Source: Streptomyces sp. SUK 48
GTDB lineage: Bacteria > Actinomycetota > Actinomycetes > Streptomycetales > Streptomycetaceae
Length of the DNA stretch: 64,000 nt
Assembly (NCBI RefSeq): GCF_009650765.1
Contig: NZ_CP045740.1
Span: forward strand, 3,820,001 to 3,884,000
Reading direction: 5' to 3'
In this document: positions 45,830 to 53,745 of the stretch, in pieces
Position numbering within the stretch: position 1 is the stretch's first letter
Layout of the letters: every line of letters starts with the position of its first letter
Notes under the pieces: generated by a model
Databases searched by the model: none
What the model was told of the DNA's origin: nothing
The model's input: the letters and a program-made list of their open reading frames with translations, nothing else
Made by a program: the position numbers and the translations under genes

Positions 45830-47182
45830 TCACCCCTCACCTTCACCACCTCCGAATCCGCCACCCCGGCCACCTCCGATTCCGCCCCGGGCACCGGTCG
45901 TCCCGTCCTCTCGGCCGCCCCCGAACCCGTCACCATCACGGCCCCCGGACCCGGCACCTTCGCCTCCGCCCCATCCGCCGCCGTCGCCACCACCGCCCCC
46001 GCCCTCGTGCATGAACTCCCCCAGCCCACCCAGCAGTCGGGCCAACCGCCCCCACCCCGCCTCCCGCACGAACGCCCGCTCCCCCCACCGCAGCGCGGGC
46101 ACCGTCCGCACCAGACCTGTGGCGTCCCGCTCCAGGACGTGCACCTCGGCGATCCGGCGCCGGCCGGAGCGGTCCCGCACCAGGTGGAGCACCACGGACA
46201 GGGCGGCCGCCAACTGGCTGTGCAGGGCGGCGCGGTCGAGGCCCGCGGCCGTGGCCAGCGCCTCCAGACGGGCCGGGACGTCCCCGGCGGTGTTGGCGTG
46301 GACCGTGCAGCAGCCGCCCTCGTGGCCCGTGTTGAGCGCGGCGAGCAGATGGACGACCTCGGGTCCGCGCACCTCTCCGACGACCAGCCGGTCCGGCCGC
46401 ATCCGCAGGGCCTGGCGGACCAGGTCCTCAAGGGTGACCAGGCCCGCGCCCTCCTGGTTCGCGGGCCGGGTCTCCAGCCGGACGACATGCGGATGGTCGG
46501 GTCTCAGCTCGGCGGAGTCCTCCGCGAGCACGATCCGCTCCCCCGCGCCGACCAGGCCGAGCAGGGCGCTGAGCAAGGTCGTCTTGCCGGTCCCGGTGCC
46601 GCCGCTGACCAGGAAGGACAGCCGGGCGGCCAGCAGGGCGCGCAGAATCCGGTCGCCACCGGGCGGGACGGTGCCGGCCGCCACCAACTCGGCGAGGGTG
46701 AAGGCCCGGGGCCGTACCACCCGCAGGGCCAGGCAGGTGCAGCCGACGGCGACCGGGGGCAGCACGGCGTGCAGCCGGGTGCCGTCCGGGAGCCGAGCGT
46801 CCGCCCACGGCCGGGCGTCGTCCAGCCGGCGTCCGGCCACCGCGGCGAGCCGCTGCGCGAGGCGTCGTACCGCCGCCGCGTCGGGGAAGGCCACCGGGGT
46901 CAGTTCCAGGCCGCCGCCCCGGTCCACCCACACCCGGTCGGGCGCGGACACCAGGACGTCGGTGACCCCGGGGTCGGCGAGCAGCGGCTCCAGGGGCCCG
47001 GTGCCGACGAGTTCGGATCTCAGCCGCTCGGCCACCCCGAGGACCTCGGCGTCCCCGAGGACCCGCCCCTGTGCGCGCAGCGCCTGCGCGACCCGTGCCG
47101 GGGTGGGTTCGGCGCCGCTCTCGGCGAGCCGCCGGCGCACCCCGTCGAGCAGGGCGGTCTGATCAAGCGTTCCGAAGCTCAT
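45830..47182 (-). CDS. tadA: Tad secretion ATPase (TadA/CpaF) with Gly-rich tail
   Basis: A 450-residue hexameric ATPase powering Tad pilus assembly. Walker A is VSGGTGTGKTTLLSALL, the Asp box region is IVLAEDSAELRPDHPHVVR, Walker B is RPDRLVVGEVRGPEVV, and the His box is LNTGHEGGCCTVHAN. The last ~57 residues are almost entirely Gly with Asp/Glu/Arg, a tail absent from typical CpaF proteins. ATG 47182 overlaps the ssd stop (ATGA). Confidence 0.92.
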   Translation of the reverse strand: MSFGTLDQTALLDGVRRRLAESGAEPTPARVAQALRAQGRVLGDAEVLGVAERLRSELVGTGPLEPLLADPGVTDVLVSAPDRVWVDRGGGLELTPVAFPDAAAVRRLAQRLAAVAGRRLDDARPWADARLPDGTRLHAVLPPVAVGCTCLALRVVRPRAFTLAELVAAGTVPPGGDRILRALLAARLSFLVSGGTGTGKTTLLSALLGLVGAGERIVLAEDSAELRPDHPHVVRLETRPANQEGAGLVTLEDLVRQALRMRPDRLVVGEVRGPEVVHLLAALNTGHEGGCCTVHANTAGDVPARLEALATAAGLDRAALHSQLAAALSVVLHLVRDRSGRRRIAEVHVLERDATGLVRTVPALRWGERAFVREAGWGRLARLLGGLGEFMHEGGGGGGDGGGWGGGEGAGSGGRDGDGFGGGREDGTTGARGGIGGGRGGGFGGGEGEG

Positions 47183-48276
47183 CGCGCGCCCCCGGACTCC
47201 ACCAGCGCCCGCTCCCAGAACTCGGCGCAGAACCGGGCCAGCGGGCCGCGTCCGCTCGCGCCCGGCGGTCTGCCGCCGCCCCTCGGCCGCAGCAGCCCGG
47301 GCTCCACCGGCACCTCTCCCGCGAGCGGCAGACCGAGCAGGCGGGCCACTTCGCGGTCGTCCAGACCGGACGCGTACGGACCGCGCACCGCGACCCGCAG
47401 ATCGCGGACGACCACGCCGATGGCGGCGGCGATCCGGCCGGCCGCGGCGAGTGCCCGCAGTTCGGCGGGGACGACCAGGAGGGCCAGGTCGAGCTGGGCG
47501 AGGACCTCGCCGACCCCGTCGTCCAGGCGGCGGGGCAGATCGACCACGACGGTGCCGCCGCGGCGCCGGGCGGCGGCCAGCACCGCCCGCACGGCCTGGG
47601 GCGGCACGGCGACGCAGTCGCCCCGGTCCCAGCTGAGCACCCGCAGGGAGTGCAGCGCGGGCAGCGACTCCTCCAGGGCGCCGCCGCCGACCCGGCCCCG
47701 GGAGGCGGCGAAGGCCGGCCAGCGCAGGCCCTCGGCGCCTTCGCCGCCGAGCAGCACATCGAGACCGCCGCCGAGCGGATCGGCGTCCACCAGCAGGGTG
47801 CGCAGTCCCTCGCGGGCGGCGGTGACGGCGAGCGCGCAGGCCAGGGTGGACGCGCCGGCCCCGCCCCGGCCGCCGATCACGCCGACGGTGAGGGCCGGCC
47901 GGCCGACCCCCTCGGCGACGTCGGCGATCCGGTCGACCAGCCACTGCTCGCCCTCGGGGAGGATCAGGACGTGGTCGGCGCCGATCTCCATGCCGCGCCG
48001 CCATACGTCCGGGTCCTCCCGGTCGCGGCCGATCAGCACCACCTGGCGCCGCCGGGCGGCCCCGAGCAGCCGGTGCGCCGCGTCGTCCCCGACCAGCACG
48101 AGCGGGGCCGCGGCCCAGGTGCCGCCCTGGTCGGGGACGCCGTGGTGCACCTCGGGTGTCGCGCCCGCGGCCGCGCACAGCCGCAGCAGATCGTCCAGCA
48201 GCGCGGCGTCCTCGGTGACGATCAGCGGGCCGCCGCCGCGGGCGGGCGGCGGGTCATGGGTGATGGTTGCGGACAC
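47179..48276 (-). CDS. ssd: Ssd/CpaE-like septum-site-determining ATPase
   Basis: A 365-residue MinD/ParA-family protein. A pseudo-receiver-like N-terminal domain (to ~120) precedes a deviant Walker A VIGGRGGAGASTLACALA and LLVDADPLGGGLDVLLG. CpaE proteins position Tad pili; the actinobacterial Ssd homologue affects septum placement. GTG 48276 with GGGGGAACAC upstream. First gene of the operon ssd-tadA-tadB-tadC-pilin-tadE-tadE-like. Confidence 0.85.
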   Translation of the reverse strand: MSATITHDPPPARGGGPLIVTEDAALLDDLLRLCAAAGATPEVHHGVPDQGGTWAAAPLVLVGDDAAHRLLGAARRRQVVLIGRDREDPDVWRRGMEIGADHVLILPEGEQWLVDRIADVAEGVGRPALTVGVIGGRGGAGASTLACALAVTAAREGLRTLLVDADPLGGGLDVLLGGEGAEGLRWPAFAASRGRVGGGALEESLPALHSLRVLSWDRGDCVAVPPQAVRAVLAAARRRGGTVVVDLPRRLDDGVGEVLAQLDLALLVVPAELRALAAAGRIAAAIGVVVRDLRVAVRGPYASGLDDREVARLLGLPLAGEVPVEPGLLRPRGGGRPPGASGRGPLARFCAEFWERALVESGGAR

Positions 48277-48877
48277 GGTGTTCCCCCTTCGCCGCGCGGC
48301 CCCTCGGCCGCGCGATTTCCCGACATGTGGAGAACCGGCGGACGGCTTCCCTATGAACGGCGACATGAACGACTGTGTGAAGGCCGACCGGAATCGGCCA
48401 TACGCCTCCCGCAAACGGAACCGGCCGTGAACTCGCCGCGGCGGGAGCGCATGGGAAACACGGTGCGGCGATCCGTGAAATCGTGTGGATCTTGGTGGAA
48501 AACCGTGGACAACTCAGGCCCTGTGAATAACTCCGTCACCCGAACCGGTGACGCCTGTACCGACCCCTGTGCGGCATCCTCAGCGCAGCCCTACGATCAC
48601 CCGGAGTAACGAATCATGGGTGCGCGGAAGCGGCGGCCACGGCGCGGAAGCGCCGGCCGCTCGGCCGTACGAGGGAAGGAAAGAGGCGGAAAAACCCGTC
48701 CGGACATGCGACGACCCCCGCCGGGGGGAGAGCGGGGGTCGTCCCCACGGCCGACTCGGGGGGGAGGAGCCGGACCGGGTTAGCACGGTCGCGAACGATC
48801 CGTGACTTCCATGGTGTACCCGAGAGCCTTCTCAGGCAAACCCACGCGCCCCACCTTACGCCGAATGGTGGGCGCCT
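48277..48877. other. 601-bp intergenic region with DnaA-box-like sites and a terminator hairpin
   Basis: Divergent control region for the Tad operon and the HAD gene. Near 48484-48530 lie three DnaA-box-like sequences on the minus strand: AGATCCACA, TTGTCCACG and TTATTCACA. A 12-bp hairpin is at 48710-48743. No gene seen. Confidence 0.5.
48710..48743. terminator. Hairpin GACGACCCCCGC/GCGGGGGTCGTC
   Basis: Perfect 12-bp arms with a 10-base loop, 135 bases before the HAD gene. Could terminate an upstream small transcript or attenuate the HAD mRNA. Confidence 0.6.
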
Positions 48878-49708
48878 ATGCTCGGGGACGTGGAAAACCA
48901 CTCCTTGCCGCGCGCGGCGGCCTTCTTCGACCTGGACAAGACGGTCATTGCGAAGTCCAGCACACTCACCTTCAGCAAGTCCTTCTACCAAGGCGGGCTG
49001 ATCAACCGCAGGGCCGCGTTGCGCACCGCCTATGCCCAGTTCGTGTTCCAGGTCGGCGGTCTGGACCATGACCAGATGGAGCGTATGCGCGCCTATCTCT
49101 CGGACATGGTCCGGGGCTGGAACCAGCAGCAGGTGCGGGAGATCGTCGCCGAGACCCTGCACGACCTGATCGATCCGATCATCTACGACGAGGCCGCCTC
49201 GCTCATCGAGGAGCACCACACGGCCGGCCGGGACGTGGTGATCGTGTCCACCTCGGGCGCCGAGGTGGTCGAGCCGGTCGGTGAACTCCTGGGCGCGGAC
49301 CGGGTGGTGGCCACCCGCATGGTCGTCGGCGAGGACGGCTGCTTCACCGGCGAGGTGGAGTACTACGCCTACGGCCCGACCAAGGCGGAGGCGATCCGCG
49401 AACTGGCCGTCTCCGAGGGCTACGACCTCGACCGCTGCTTCGCCTACAGCGACTCGGCGACCGATCTGCCGATGCTCCGGGCGGTCGGTCACCCGCACGC
49501 CGTCAACCCGGACCGGGCGCTGCGCCGCGAGGCCGTCGCGCGGGACTGGCCGGTGCTGGAGTTCCGCCGCCCCGTGCCGCTCAAGAAGCGGCTGCCCACC
49601 CTCTCCGTACCGCCGCGCCCCGCGCTGGTCGCCGCGGCGGCCGTGGGAGCCGCGGCCGCGACGGCCGGACTCGTCTGGTACGCCAACCGCCGCCGCGGCA
49701 CCGTCTGA
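48878..49708 (+). CDS. HAD subfamily IB phosphatase (SerB-like)
   Basis: A 276-residue haloacid-dehalogenase phosphatase. Motif I is FFDLDKTVIAKSS (nucleophile Asp), motif II is VVIVSTSGAEVV, and motif III/IV is YDLDRCFAYSDSATDLPML. Members of this subfamily are labelled 'inhibition of morphological differentiation' in Streptomyces. Phosphoserine or a phospholipid may be substrate; not determined. The C-terminus has a transmembrane helix (ALVAAAAVGAAAATAGLVW), so it is likely membrane-tethered. ATG 48878; GTG 48890 is possible. Confidence 0.88.
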   Translation: MLGDVENHSLPRAAAFFDLDKTVIAKSSTLTFSKSFYQGGLINRRAALRTAYAQFVFQVGGLDHDQMERMRAYLSDMVRGWNQQQVREIVAETLHDLIDPIIYDEAASLIEEHHTAGRDVVIVSTSGAEVVEPVGELLGADRVVATRMVVGEDGCFTGEVEYYAYGPTKAEAIRELAVSEGYDLDRCFAYSDSATDLPMLRAVGHPHAVNPDRALRREAVARDWPVLEFRRPVPLKKRLPTLSVPPRPALVAAAAVGAAAATAGLVWYANRRRGTV

Positions 49709-49758
49709 CGCACCTGACGCACCCCGCGCCCGACGAGCCCCGCCCGGCGGACCCGCCC

Positions 49759-49785
49759 GAGGTCCGTACGCACCGCACGGACCTC
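49759..49785 (+). terminator. Terminator of the HAD gene
   Basis: GAGGTCCGT and ACGGACCTC arms (9 bp) with a 9-base loop, 50 bases after the stop. Confidence 0.7.
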
Positions 49786-49816
49786 ACACACCGCGCGCCA
49801 CCAAGCGCCCTTTTCA

Positions 49817-49856
49817 CCCCTGCCCGCACCCGAAAGTAAAGAAGTGCGAGCAGGGG
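49817..49856. other. Hairpin with A-rich loop
   Basis: CCCCTGCccGCAC pairs with GTGCgaGCAGGGG around a 14-base loop containing GAAAGTAAAGAA. It borders and may be part of the proposed 6S RNA transcript. Confidence 0.5.
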
Positions 49857-50041
49857 TTCCGCTTGTCCCCGCCCAGCGGTACAAAGAAGTCAGCGGCCCG
49901 CGCGACCATGGACATCCGAGAGGATCCCCAGTCACTACGCATTTGGCCCACGGACCACTGCATGAACACCGGGCACCCACGCGACGTCGACCCGTCGAAT
50001 ACGGGCCAGCCGCACCAGGTACGGGCAAAGTCCCCGTCCTG
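49851..50041. ncRNA. ssrS: Probable 6S RNA (ssrS)
   Basis: A non-coding 434-bp gap between convergent genes contains a 191-base stretch whose ends pair: CAGG with CCTG, GGG with CCC, then GCCC with GGGC and GCGG with CCGC. This suggests one long imperfect rod with internal bulges, as in 6S RNA, which binds sigma70-RNA polymerase. In S. coelicolor, as I recall, a 6S RNA of about 190 nt lies between the HAD gene and the next gene. Strand and exact ends are not decided by sequence alone. Confidence 0.5.
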
Positions 50042-50086
50042 ATGGGCCATTCATCGAGGACGCTTGGTAACCCGGTGCTCATGCCA

Positions 50087-50114
50087 GCGGCGGTACGAGT
50101 TCTCGTACCGCCGC
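50087..50114. terminator. Perfect 13-bp dyad downstream of the fic-like gene
   Basis: GCGGCGGTACGAG-TT-CTCGTACCGCCGC, 29 bases beyond the minus-strand stop at 50143. It is probably a bidirectional terminator, though no U-run is present. Confidence 0.7.
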
Positions 50115-50142
50115 ATCTCTGTCCGCGCCCGGACGCGAAACC

Positions 50143-50967
50143 TCAGGCCGCGCCGCGCTGCAGCGCCTCGCACACCGCCGTCGACTCCCGCGCCCCGAAC
50201 CCGACCGCGCGCCCGCAGTGCGCGATCCACGCCGCCATGCCCTCGGGAGTGCCCGAGACATAGCCCTCCAGCGCCGCCAGGTACTCGGCACGCCCCTGCT
50301 CCGCGTGGCCGACCTCGGCCGGGCAGACCGCCTTGGGGTCCAGGCCGCTGCCGATCAGCACGATCCGCTCGGCGGCGCGCGCGACCAGCCCGTTGTGCGA
50401 GGTGAAGGGGCGCAGCGCGAGCAGCTCGCCGTGCACCACGGCCGCCGTCACCAGGGCCGGGGCGGAGCTGCCCGCGATGATCAGGTCCGCGAGGCCGTCC
50501 AGCCGTCCGGAGACCTCCCGCGCGTCCGGCAGCGGCAGCCCGATCAGCGGCTCGTCCACCGCCTCGCCGTCCTGGCGCGGCCGGCCCACCCGGCTCTCGT
50601 CGCTCGCCGCGGCCACCAGGTGCAGCCGGGCCAGCACCCGCAGCGGCGACTGCCGCCAGATGGAGAGCAGTTGGCCCGCCTCGGCCGTCAGCCGCAGGGC
50701 CGCGCCCATGATCCGCGCCTCGGCCTCGGTGCCGAAGTCGGTGCGCCGCCGCACCTCCTCCAGCGCCCAGTCCGCGCCGGACAGCGCCGCCGAGCCGCGG
50801 GCGGCGCGCAGGGCCGCCTCGGAGGTGATCGCGTTGCTGCGGCGGCGCATGATCCGGTGCCCGTAGACCCGGTCCACGGCCTTGCGCACGGACTCCACGG
50901 ACTCGGGCACGCCGGGCAGTGCGCCCAGGGCCGCGAGGGGATCGGCGGTCGCGCCTGTCGTACTCAT
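50143..50967 (-). CDS. Fic-fold protein with degenerate catalytic motif
   Basis: A 274-residue helical protein aligning with the Fic domain. VVHGELLALRPFTSHNGLVA occupies the place of the HPFx(D/E)GN(G/K)R loop. The catalytic His is Arg186, the Asp/Glu is Ser190 and the final Arg is lost, so AMP transfer is not expected. An N-terminal helix (GSAALSGADW) resembles the inhibitory helix without its Glu. Homologues are common in Streptomyces; role unknown. ATG 50967 lies at the centre of a 24-bp palindrome. It is divergent from the ATPase gene at 51069. Confidence 0.8.
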   Translation of the reverse strand: MSTTGATADPLAALGALPGVPESVESVRKAVDRVYGHRIMRRRSNAITSEAALRAARGSAALSGADWALEEVRRRTDFGTEAEARIMGAALRLTAEAGQLLSIWRQSPLRVLARLHLVAAASDESRVGRPRQDGEAVDEPLIGLPLPDAREVSGRLDGLADLIIAGSSAPALVTAAVVHGELLALRPFTSHNGLVARAAERIVLIGSGLDPKAVCPAEVGHAEQGRAEYLAALEGYVSGTPEGMAAWIAHCGRAVGFGARESTAVCEALQRGAA

Positions 50968-50978
50968 GAGTACGACAG
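50955..50978. promoter_or_regulatory. 24-bp perfect palindrome centred on the fic-like start codon
   Basis: CTGTCGTACTCA joined to TGAGTACGACAG; the minus-strand ATG is at 50967-50965. It may be an operator overlapping a start, or an mRNA hairpin hiding the AUG. No Shine-Dalgarno sequence is seen. Confidence 0.7.
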
Positions 50979-51068
50979 TACGCACCCGATCGGCAGACCC
51001 CTCGAAGGAGTGGTCTTCTTCACTCAACCATGCCACCTACAGCTATCACGCAACTACGCTTGGTGAAC

Positions 51069-52085
51069 ATGAAAATTGCTTTCGTCGGGAAGGGCGGGAG
51101 CGGCAAGACCACGCTCTCCTCCCTCTTCATCCGTCATCTCGCCGCGTCCGGGGCCGCCGCCGTCGCGATCGACGCGGACATCAACCAGCACCTCGGCCCC
51201 GCGCTCGGCCTGGACGAGGCCGAGGCCGCCGCGCTGCCCGCGATGGGCGAGCGGCTGCCGCTGATCAAGGACTACCTGCGCGGCAGCAACCCGCGCATCG
51301 CCTCCGCCGCCACCATGATCAAGACGACCCCGCCGGGCCGGGGTTCGCGGCTGGTGCGGGTACGCGAGCCCAATCCGGTCTACGACGCCTGCGCGCGTCC
51401 GGTGGAGCTCGACGGCGGCGCCGTCCGCCTGATGGTCACCGGCCCCTTCACCGATGCCGATCTCGGCGTCGCCTGCTACCACTCCAAGACCGGAGCGGTG
51501 GAGCTGTATCTGAACCACCTGGTCGACGGCCCCGACGAGTACGTGGTGGTCGACATGACCGCGGGCTCGGACTCCTTCGCCTCCGGCATGTTCACCCGCT
51601 TCGACATGACGTTCCTCGTCGCCGAGCCGACCCGCAAAGGGGTCTCCGTCTACCGTCAGTACAAGGAGTACGCCCGGGACTTCGGCGTCGCCCTGAAGGT
51701 CGTCGGCAACAAGATCCAGGAGCAGGACGACATCGACTTCCTGCGCGCCGAGGTCGGGGACGACCTGCTGGTCACGGTCGGGCGCTCGGACTGGGTGCGG
51801 GCCATGGAGAAGGGCCGGCCGCCGCGGTTCGACCTCCTGGAGGAGGCCAACGCCCGTGCACTCGCGACCCTTCGGGCCACCGCGGACGCCACGTACGAAC
51901 GGCGCGACCGGGAGCGTTACACGCGCCAGATGGTGCACTTCCATCTGAAGAACGCCGAGTCCTGGGGCAACGAGCGCACCGGGGCCGACCTGGCGGCGCA
52001 GGTCGACCCCGGCTTCGTGCTCGGCGAGGGCCTCGAAGCGGGTGTCGAGGCGGATGCCGAGGCGGGCGTTACGACGCCCGCCTGA
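51069..52085 (+). CDS. CooC/ArsA/MinD-like P-loop ATPase
   Basis: A 338-residue SIMIBI-class ATPase. The signature-Lys Walker A is VGKGGSGKTTLSSLF, IDADINQHLG is the switch I region, and DMTAGSDSFASGMFTRFD is the switch II region. Such proteins insert metals (CooC), deliver membrane proteins or organise chromosomes; the target here is unknown. ATG 51069 gives MKIAFVGKGG, with GGTG upstream. Divergent from the degenerate Fic gene with a 101-bp gap. Confidence 0.85.
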   Translation: MKIAFVGKGGSGKTTLSSLFIRHLAASGAAAVAIDADINQHLGPALGLDEAEAAALPAMGERLPLIKDYLRGSNPRIASAATMIKTTPPGRGSRLVRVREPNPVYDACARPVELDGGAVRLMVTGPFTDADLGVACYHSKTGAVELYLNHLVDGPDEYVVVDMTAGSDSFASGMFTRFDMTFLVAEPTRKGVSVYRQYKEYARDFGVALKVVGNKIQEQDDIDFLRAEVGDDLLVTVGRSDWVRAMEKGRPPRFDLLEEANARALATLRATADATYERRDRERYTRQMVHFHLKNAESWGNERTGADLAAQVDPGFVLGEGLEAGVEADAEAGVTTPA

Positions 52086-52115
52086 CCATCCCGCCTCACA
52101 ACTCCCGTCCAGTCT

Positions 52116-53387
52116 CTACCCCTTGACGGCCGGCGCCCCGGGGACTCCCTTGGGCGCCGGGGCCGGGCGGCCGGAGAGGTAGGACGCCCAGCCCGGCTTG
52201 GGCGCCTCGCCGACCTTCAGGCTCCGCAGTTTCTCCAGGGTCTTGGGGTCCTGCGCGTCCAGCCAGTCGGCCAGCTGGTGGAAGGAGACGCAGCGCACCT
52301 CGGGCTTGCCGCAGACCTTCTTCACCACGTCCTCGACGGCGCGCATGTACGTGCCGCCGTTCCAGGACTCGAAGTGGTTGCCGATGACCAGGGGCGCGCG
52401 GTTGCCGTCGTAGACCCGGTCGAAGCCCTGGAGGAGGCTGTCGCGCACCTCGTCGCCCCAGGTGCCGAACTTGTCGGGATCGCCCTGGGTCTGGGTGCCC
52501 GACTGGTTGATCATGTAGTTGTAATCCATGGTCAGCTCTTCGAAGTTGTGCCCGGGGAAGGGGACCAGCTGCATCGACAGGTCCCACAGGCCGTTCTTCT
52601 TCTTCGGCCAGAGCTGGTTGTCGATCCCGCTGGAGTCGTAGCGGAAGCCCAGCTGGCGGGCCGCCTGCACGAAGTTCTTCTGGCCCTCCAGGCAAGGGGT
52701 GCGGCCGCCGATGAGCTCCTTGTCGTAGTCGAAGGGCAGCGGAGCCGCGTTCTTCATGCCGGAGTTGGTCTTCCAGTTCTCCACGAACTGCTTGGCCTGC
52801 GCGATCTCGCTCTTCCACTCGTCCACCGACCAGGTGCCGACCCCGCCGTCGGGACCGCAGAAGTGGCCGTTGAAGTGGGTGCCGATCTCGTTGCCCTCCA
52901 GCCAGGCGAGCCGGGCCTGCTTGACGGTGTCGCTGATCCCCTGCTGGTCGTTGAAGCCGATGTCGGAGCTGCCCGGCGAGTGCTGCGGGGGCTTGTAGAG
53001 GTCGCGTTTGTCCTCCGGCAGCAGATAAACGCCGCTGAGGAAGAACGTCATATTGGCGTTGTTCTCCTTGGCGACCTTGCGGAAGTGCGAGAACAGCTTC
53101 TGGCTGTCCTCGCCCGCGCCGTCCCAGGAGAACACGACGAACTGCGGAGGCTTCTGACCGGGCTTCAGCCGCTCGGGCCTGGGCAGACGGGGCTGCGTAC
53201 CGGTGTACGCGGTCGATCCGTCGCCGAGCAGCCGGAGCACATTCTGGGGCGCGGGTGCCGCGGGCGCCCCCTTCCGCGGGCCGGACGTCCCCTCCGGCGC
53301 ACCATGGGTACCGGTCCCGCACGCCGCGAGCGAGACCGCACAGGCCGCGGCGACCACGCCGACGGCGATCCTCTGGTTGGCGGCCAT
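52116..53387 (-). CDS. Secreted lipoprotein with polysaccharide-deacetylase-like fold
   Basis: A 423-residue exported protein with signal VGVVAAACAVSLAAC (lipobox Cys ~22). The NodB-like motif 1 is FVVFSWDGAGEDS, and EIGTHFNGHFCG carries the HxxxH-type metal-binding site (one His spacing differs). Later NHFESWNGGTY and SFHQLADWL fit motifs 4-5. It may deacetylate cell-wall or extracellular polysaccharide; the divergence from classic NodB motifs leaves activity uncertain. ATG 53387. Confidence 0.82.
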   Translation of the reverse strand: MAANQRIAVGVVAAACAVSLAACGTGTHGAPEGTSGPRKGAPAAPAPQNVLRLLGDGSTAYTGTQPRLPRPERLKPGQKPPQFVVFSWDGAGEDSQKLFSHFRKVAKENNANMTFFLSGVYLLPEDKRDLYKPPQHSPGSSDIGFNDQQGISDTVKQARLAWLEGNEIGTHFNGHFCGPDGGVGTWSVDEWKSEIAQAKQFVENWKTNSGMKNAAPLPFDYDKELIGGRTPCLEGQKNFVQAARQLGFRYDSSGIDNQLWPKKKNGLWDLSMQLVPFPGHNFEELTMDYNYMINQSGTQTQGDPDKFGTWGDEVRDSLLQGFDRVYDGNRAPLVIGNHFESWNGGTYMRAVEDVVKKVCGKPEVRCVSFHQLADWLDAQDPKTLEKLRSLKVGEAPKPGWASYLSGRPAPAPKGVPGAPAVKG

Positions 53388-53745
53388 GTTCCGCCCACCT
53401 TCTTCCTTCTCTCAGACGAACGCTGACGAGGGCTTTTGTGGTGATCCGCCGGGTTTGAACCGACGGCACCGCCCAAGATCACACGGACCCGAGAAGGAGT
53501 GAGTATGACAAGCCGATCAAATGATTTATTCGCCCTTGCGAGGGATCGTCTGGACCATTTGCCCCGGAAAGCTATGAATGATCTTTACGTGGCATTGCCG
53601 ATCCTTTACGAAGCGTTACTCCACCCCTCTCCCCTCCCGACCGCACAGGTCTAAACCAATTTCTCCGACGACCCTTGTCACCGGCCCCTCACGTCTGATG
53701 AGCTGTGGCCTGGGACACATCGGACACCCTCGAAAGGCGGATGTC
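53388..53745. other. Divergent promoter region of the deacetylase and acsA
   Basis: 358 bp, AT-richer at 53515-53600. Holds the acsA promoter and the dre-like sequence at 53645-53660. No gene seen. Confidence 0.4.
53645..53660. promoter_or_regulatory. DasR-like (dre) site upstream of acsA
   Basis: ACAGGTCTAAACCAAT matches the dre consensus AGTGGTCTAGACCACT at 12 of 16 positions and its core GGTCTAGACCA at 10 of 11. Lies 86 bases before the acsA start. DasR control is an inference. Confidence 0.45.
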
